A program made the translations under genes and the position numbers. A stretch of DNA of 64,000 nt from Litorimonas sp947503715 (lineage in GTDB: Bacteria > Pseudomonadota > Alphaproteobacteria > Caulobacterales > Maricaulaceae): contig NZ_CP189850.1 in NCBI RefSeq assembly GCF_050271975.1, forward strand, positions 434,001 through 498,000. Direction: 5' to 3'. Numbering within the stretch: the stretch's first letter is position 1; each line of letters begins with the position of its first letter. Positions 61,724 through 64,000 of this stretch are shown piece by piece. The notes under the pieces are model-generated. The model was not told the DNA's origin, did no database searches, and saw only the letters and a program-made list of their open reading frames with translations.

Positions 61724-63292
61724 GTGCAGAACCGCGCGGATATGCTCGACCTTATCGCGAAGCTCTCGGAGTTGAACGGGCGGGCGCCTGCGATCTCGGC
61801 TTCGAAAAAGGCACGATTTGACAAACGGGGGCAGCTCCTGCCGCGCGAAAGATTGGCGCGATTGCTCGACCCCGGAACGCCATTTCTCGAGATTGGTAAT
61901 CTCGCGGGTTATTTGCTCGACACAGATGTGGAAGAGAAATCCATTCCCGGCGGGACCATACTCGCGGGCATCGGATATGTCTCCGGTACACGCTGTGCAG
62001 TGGTTGTCGATGATAGTGGGATTAAGGCCGGATCTCTGACGACGGCGGGTGGGTATCGTTTGGAGCGGATGCAAGAAATTGCGCTATCACAGAAATTGCC
62101 GTTCCTGCATCTTGTGGAAAGTGCCGGCGGCGATCTGCTGAACTATACGGTCGAGAGTTTCATACATGGCGGAACGCTGTTCGCTAATCTGGCACGGCTT
62201 TCAAAAGCGGGCCTTCCCGTCCTTGCGATCTTGCACGGCTCCTCAACCGCCGGCGGCGCCTATATGCCCGGACTGTCGGATTATGTGGTGGGGGTGAAAG
62301 GGAACGGGAAAGCCTTCCTCGCCGGACCGCCCTTGCTGAAAGCGGCGACGGGTGAAATCGCGAGCGCCGATGAGTTGGGCGGGGCAGAAATGCACGCGAC
62401 CACATCCGGCCTCGTCGATTATCTGGCGGAAGATGACGCGGAAGCCGTTCTGATACTGCGCGAGGTCGTCGGGCGCTTGAATTGGGCATCTAGAAATGAA
62501 CGAAATAAATTCGCCGAACCCGTTCTGGACATTGACGATATCGCGGGCATTGTCCCCGTCGATTACCGCATTCCCTATGATGTGCGCGACGTCATCGCAC
62601 GGATTGTCGATGGGTCGGACTTTACAGATTTCAAATCCGGTTACGGCGTATCCACTGTCTGTATCCAAGCCTCCATTTTTGGGCAGCCCGTCGGCATTCT
62701 TTCCAATAACGGCCCGATTGATCCAGACGGTGCGACAAAGGCCGCGCAATTTATTCAGTTGATGGATCAGGTCGATACGCCGCTCCTCTTCCTGCAAAAC
62801 ACGACAGGCTATATGGTCGGGAAAGCCTATGAACAATCCGGCATGATTAAACACGGCGCGAAGATGATACAGGCCGTCACCAATGCCGATGTCCCGCGCA
62901 TCACCGTGATGATCGGCGCGAGTTTCGGGGCGGGGAATTACGGCATGTGCGGGCGCGGCTATGACCCTGATTTCGTCTTTAGCTGGCCCAACGCCATGAC
63001 GGGCGTGATGGGTGGAGAGCAAGCCGCGACCGTCATGGAAATCGTCGCCGATGCGCAGGCAGCGCGGGCGGGTGTGACACCGGATGAAAAGAAACGGGCC
63101 GCGCAACGAGAAAAACTGACCCAGATTTTCGATTCACAAGCGAGTGCCTTTTATACATCCGGCCACTTACTGGATGACGGCGTGATTGACCCGCGAGATA
63201 CGCGGAAATTACTGGGGCTTCTCCTAAGTATTGTGACGGAAGGCCGTACCCGCACCGTCAGACCCAATAGTTTCGGGGTGGCGAGACTATGA
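61724..63292 (+). CDS. acyl-CoA carboxylase beta (carboxyltransferase) subunit, geranyl-CoA type
   Basis: At least 522 residues. Carboxyltransferase that moves CO2 from biotin to an acyl-CoA. VVDDSGIKAGSLTTAGGYRLERMQ, the oxyanion loop GSSTAGGAYMPGLSD, GPIDPDGATKAAQFIQL, FLQNTTGYMVG and GASFGAGNYGMCGRGYDPD are seen. The KAAQFIQL...NTTGYMVG pattern is closer to AtuC (geranyl-CoA carboxylase) than to MccB, which is a family-level guess. GTG 61724 is the first canonical start, but the frame and family similarity extend to an ATC at 61679 that has AAGGTG before it, so the real start is probably there. The stop overlaps the biotin-subunit start by 4 nt. Confidence 0.88.
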   Translation: MQNRADMLDLIAKLSELNGRAPAISASKKARFDKRGQLLPRERLARLLDPGTPFLEIGNLAGYLLDTDVEEKSIPGGTILAGIGYVSGTRCAVVVDDSGIKAGSLTTAGGYRLERMQEIALSQKLPFLHLVESAGGDLLNYTVESFIHGGTLFANLARLSKAGLPVLAILHGSSTAGGAYMPGLSDYVVGVKGNGKAFLAGPPLLKAATGEIASADELGGAEMHATTSGLVDYLAEDDAEAVLILREVVGRLNWASRNERNKFAEPVLDIDDIAGIVPVDYRIPYDVRDVIARIVDGSDFTDFKSGYGVSTVCIQASIFGQPVGILSNNGPIDPDGATKAAQFIQLMDQVDTPLLFLQNTTGYMVGKAYEQSGMIKHGAKMIQAVTNADVPRITVMIGASFGAGNYGMCGRGYDPDFVFSWPNAMTGVMGGEQAATVMEIVADAQAARAGVTPDEKKRAAQREKLTQIFDSQASAFYTSGHLLDDGVIDPRDTRKLLGLLLSIVTEGRTRTVRPNSFGVARL

Positions 63293-64000
63293 GTATTCAT
63301 ACCATCCTTATCGCCAATCGCGGTGAAATTGCCTGCCGTATCATGCGGACTGTGCGCGATATGGGCCTGCGCTCCGTCGCCGTTTATTCTAACGCAGACC
63401 GCGACGCGCCACATGTGAAACTCGCCGATCAGGCCGTGCCGATTGGTCCCGCGCCTGTGGGTGAGAGCTATCTGGTTATCAAGAAAATTATCGAGGCCGC
63501 AAAGACTTCCGGCGCGGACGCTATTCACCCCGGTTATGGGTTCCTGTCTGAAAATGCGGGTTTCGCCAAAGCCTGTGCGGATGCGGGCATAATTTTCATC
63601 GGTCCTTCGCCTGACGCCATCGCCCTGATGGGAGATAAGGCCGTCGCGAAACGTCGCATGATCACGGCAGGTGTGCCCTGCGTTCCGGGCTATCAGGGCG
63701 AAGCGCAAGATGATGCGCGATTGATAGAAGAAGCCAAGACAATCGGGTTTCCGCTGATGGTGAAAGCCGCAGCAGGGGGCGGCGGTCGCGGGATGCGTTT
63801 GGTGGACGAAGCAAGGAGTTTATCTGTCGCCCTGACTGAGGCACGCTCAGAAGCGCTGAACGCTTTCGGGTCAGATATTCTCATTCTCGAACGCGCCATT
63901 ATCAAACCGCGCCATGTTGAAATCCAAATTTTTGGCGACTCGTATGGGAACATCATCCATCTCGGCGAGCGCGATTGTTCCGTCCAAAGACGACATCAGA
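63289..64000 (+). CDS. acyl-CoA carboxylase alpha (biotin carboxylase) subunit, 3' end outside window
   Basis: The first 237 residues are visible. Biotin-carboxylase N-terminal domain: ILIANRGEIACRIMRTVRDMG, SNADRDAPHVKLADQAVPIG, HPGYGFLSENAGFAKACADAG, then the ATP-grasp segment KAAAGGGGRGMRLVDEA and IFGDSYGNIIHLGERDC. The spacer MITAGVPCVPGYQGEAQDD resembles geranyl-CoA carboxylase alpha (AtuF) rather than MccA. Its ATG overlaps the beta-subunit TGA. The biotin-carrier domain lies beyond the window. Confidence 0.9.
   Translation, partial: MSIHTILIANRGEIACRIMRTVRDMGLRSVAVYSNADRDAPHVKLADQAVPIGPAPVGESYLVIKKIIEAAKTSGADAIHPGYGFLSENAGFAKACADAGIIFIGPSPDAIALMGDKAVAKRRMITAGVPCVPGYQGEAQDDARLIEEAKTIGFPLMVKAAAGGGGRGMRLVDEARSLSVALTEARSEALNAFGSDILILERAIIKPRHVEIQIFGDSYGNIIHLGERDCSVQRRHQ

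Overview
The window is 64 kb of chromosome from an alphaproteobacterium, most likely a marine member of the Hyphomonadaceae/Maricaulales group. Base composition is moderate and genes are tightly packed. The lineage inference rests on the gene set: UrcA-family secreted proteins, an ELM1-family protein behind greA, a YlxR protein fused to an L7Ae domain in front of infB, a trxB-LysR pair, DUF6481, and LptB with the LSGGERRR signature. It is inference from protein families, not from a marker-gene search. No rRNA, tRNA, CRISPR array, insertion sequence or prophage was recognised.

Layout. 0-14 kb: the end of lptB, a membrane-anchored GltB-like FMN protein, a Pro/Glu-rich TonB-like protein, an EamA transporter, an aminotransferase, a large hybrid histidine kinase, trxB with a LysR regulator, a ThuA-like protein and greA-ELM1. 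14-18.4 kb: an accessory locus. Two tandem copies of a two-gene cassette lie against the 3' end of carB. They share a nearly identical 5' part, have divergent C-terminal halves with a JAMM-type metal-binding signature, and each is followed by a small secreted partner. A second, truncated copy of the carB 3' end lies between them. 18-32 kb: carB and carA separated by plus-strand genes (M48 protease, membrane protein, reductase), yqeY, a winged-helix/TPR regulator, an arsC/hydrolase/ybjQ operon and a fasciclin lipoprotein. 32-36 kb: gshB, an AT-rich DUF4365-like gene and a DUF2341-like surface protein.

36-53 kb is the translation/RNA block: rimP-nusA, then (after an interruption holding tdk, repeat-rich DNA and a urcA gene) ylxR-infB, rbfA, truB, rpsO and pnp. 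These genes act together in ribosome maturation, initiation, rRNA modification, transcription elongation and RNA decay. An ompW gene with a frameshifted signal peptide lies inside the block. 50-64 kb: an operon of three lipoproteins, one of them an M48 protease; a DUF6481 gene behind an unusual leader; ubiE-LysR; a TPR protein; an enoyl-reductase-like protein; an endonuclease III; a DUF4345-SMP30-acs group; and the start of an acyl-CoA (geranyl-CoA-like) carboxylase operon running off the end.

The main candidate for an undescribed system is the cassette pair at 15.2-18.1 kb. It has the architecture of a polymorphic, recombination-swapped effector/partner locus anchored on carB. Other points of note: the ompW frameshift, an apparent AUC start codon in the carboxylase gene, a 40-codon leader ORF containing a perfect 16-bp hairpin upstream of DUF6481, and several families of intergenic palindromes.
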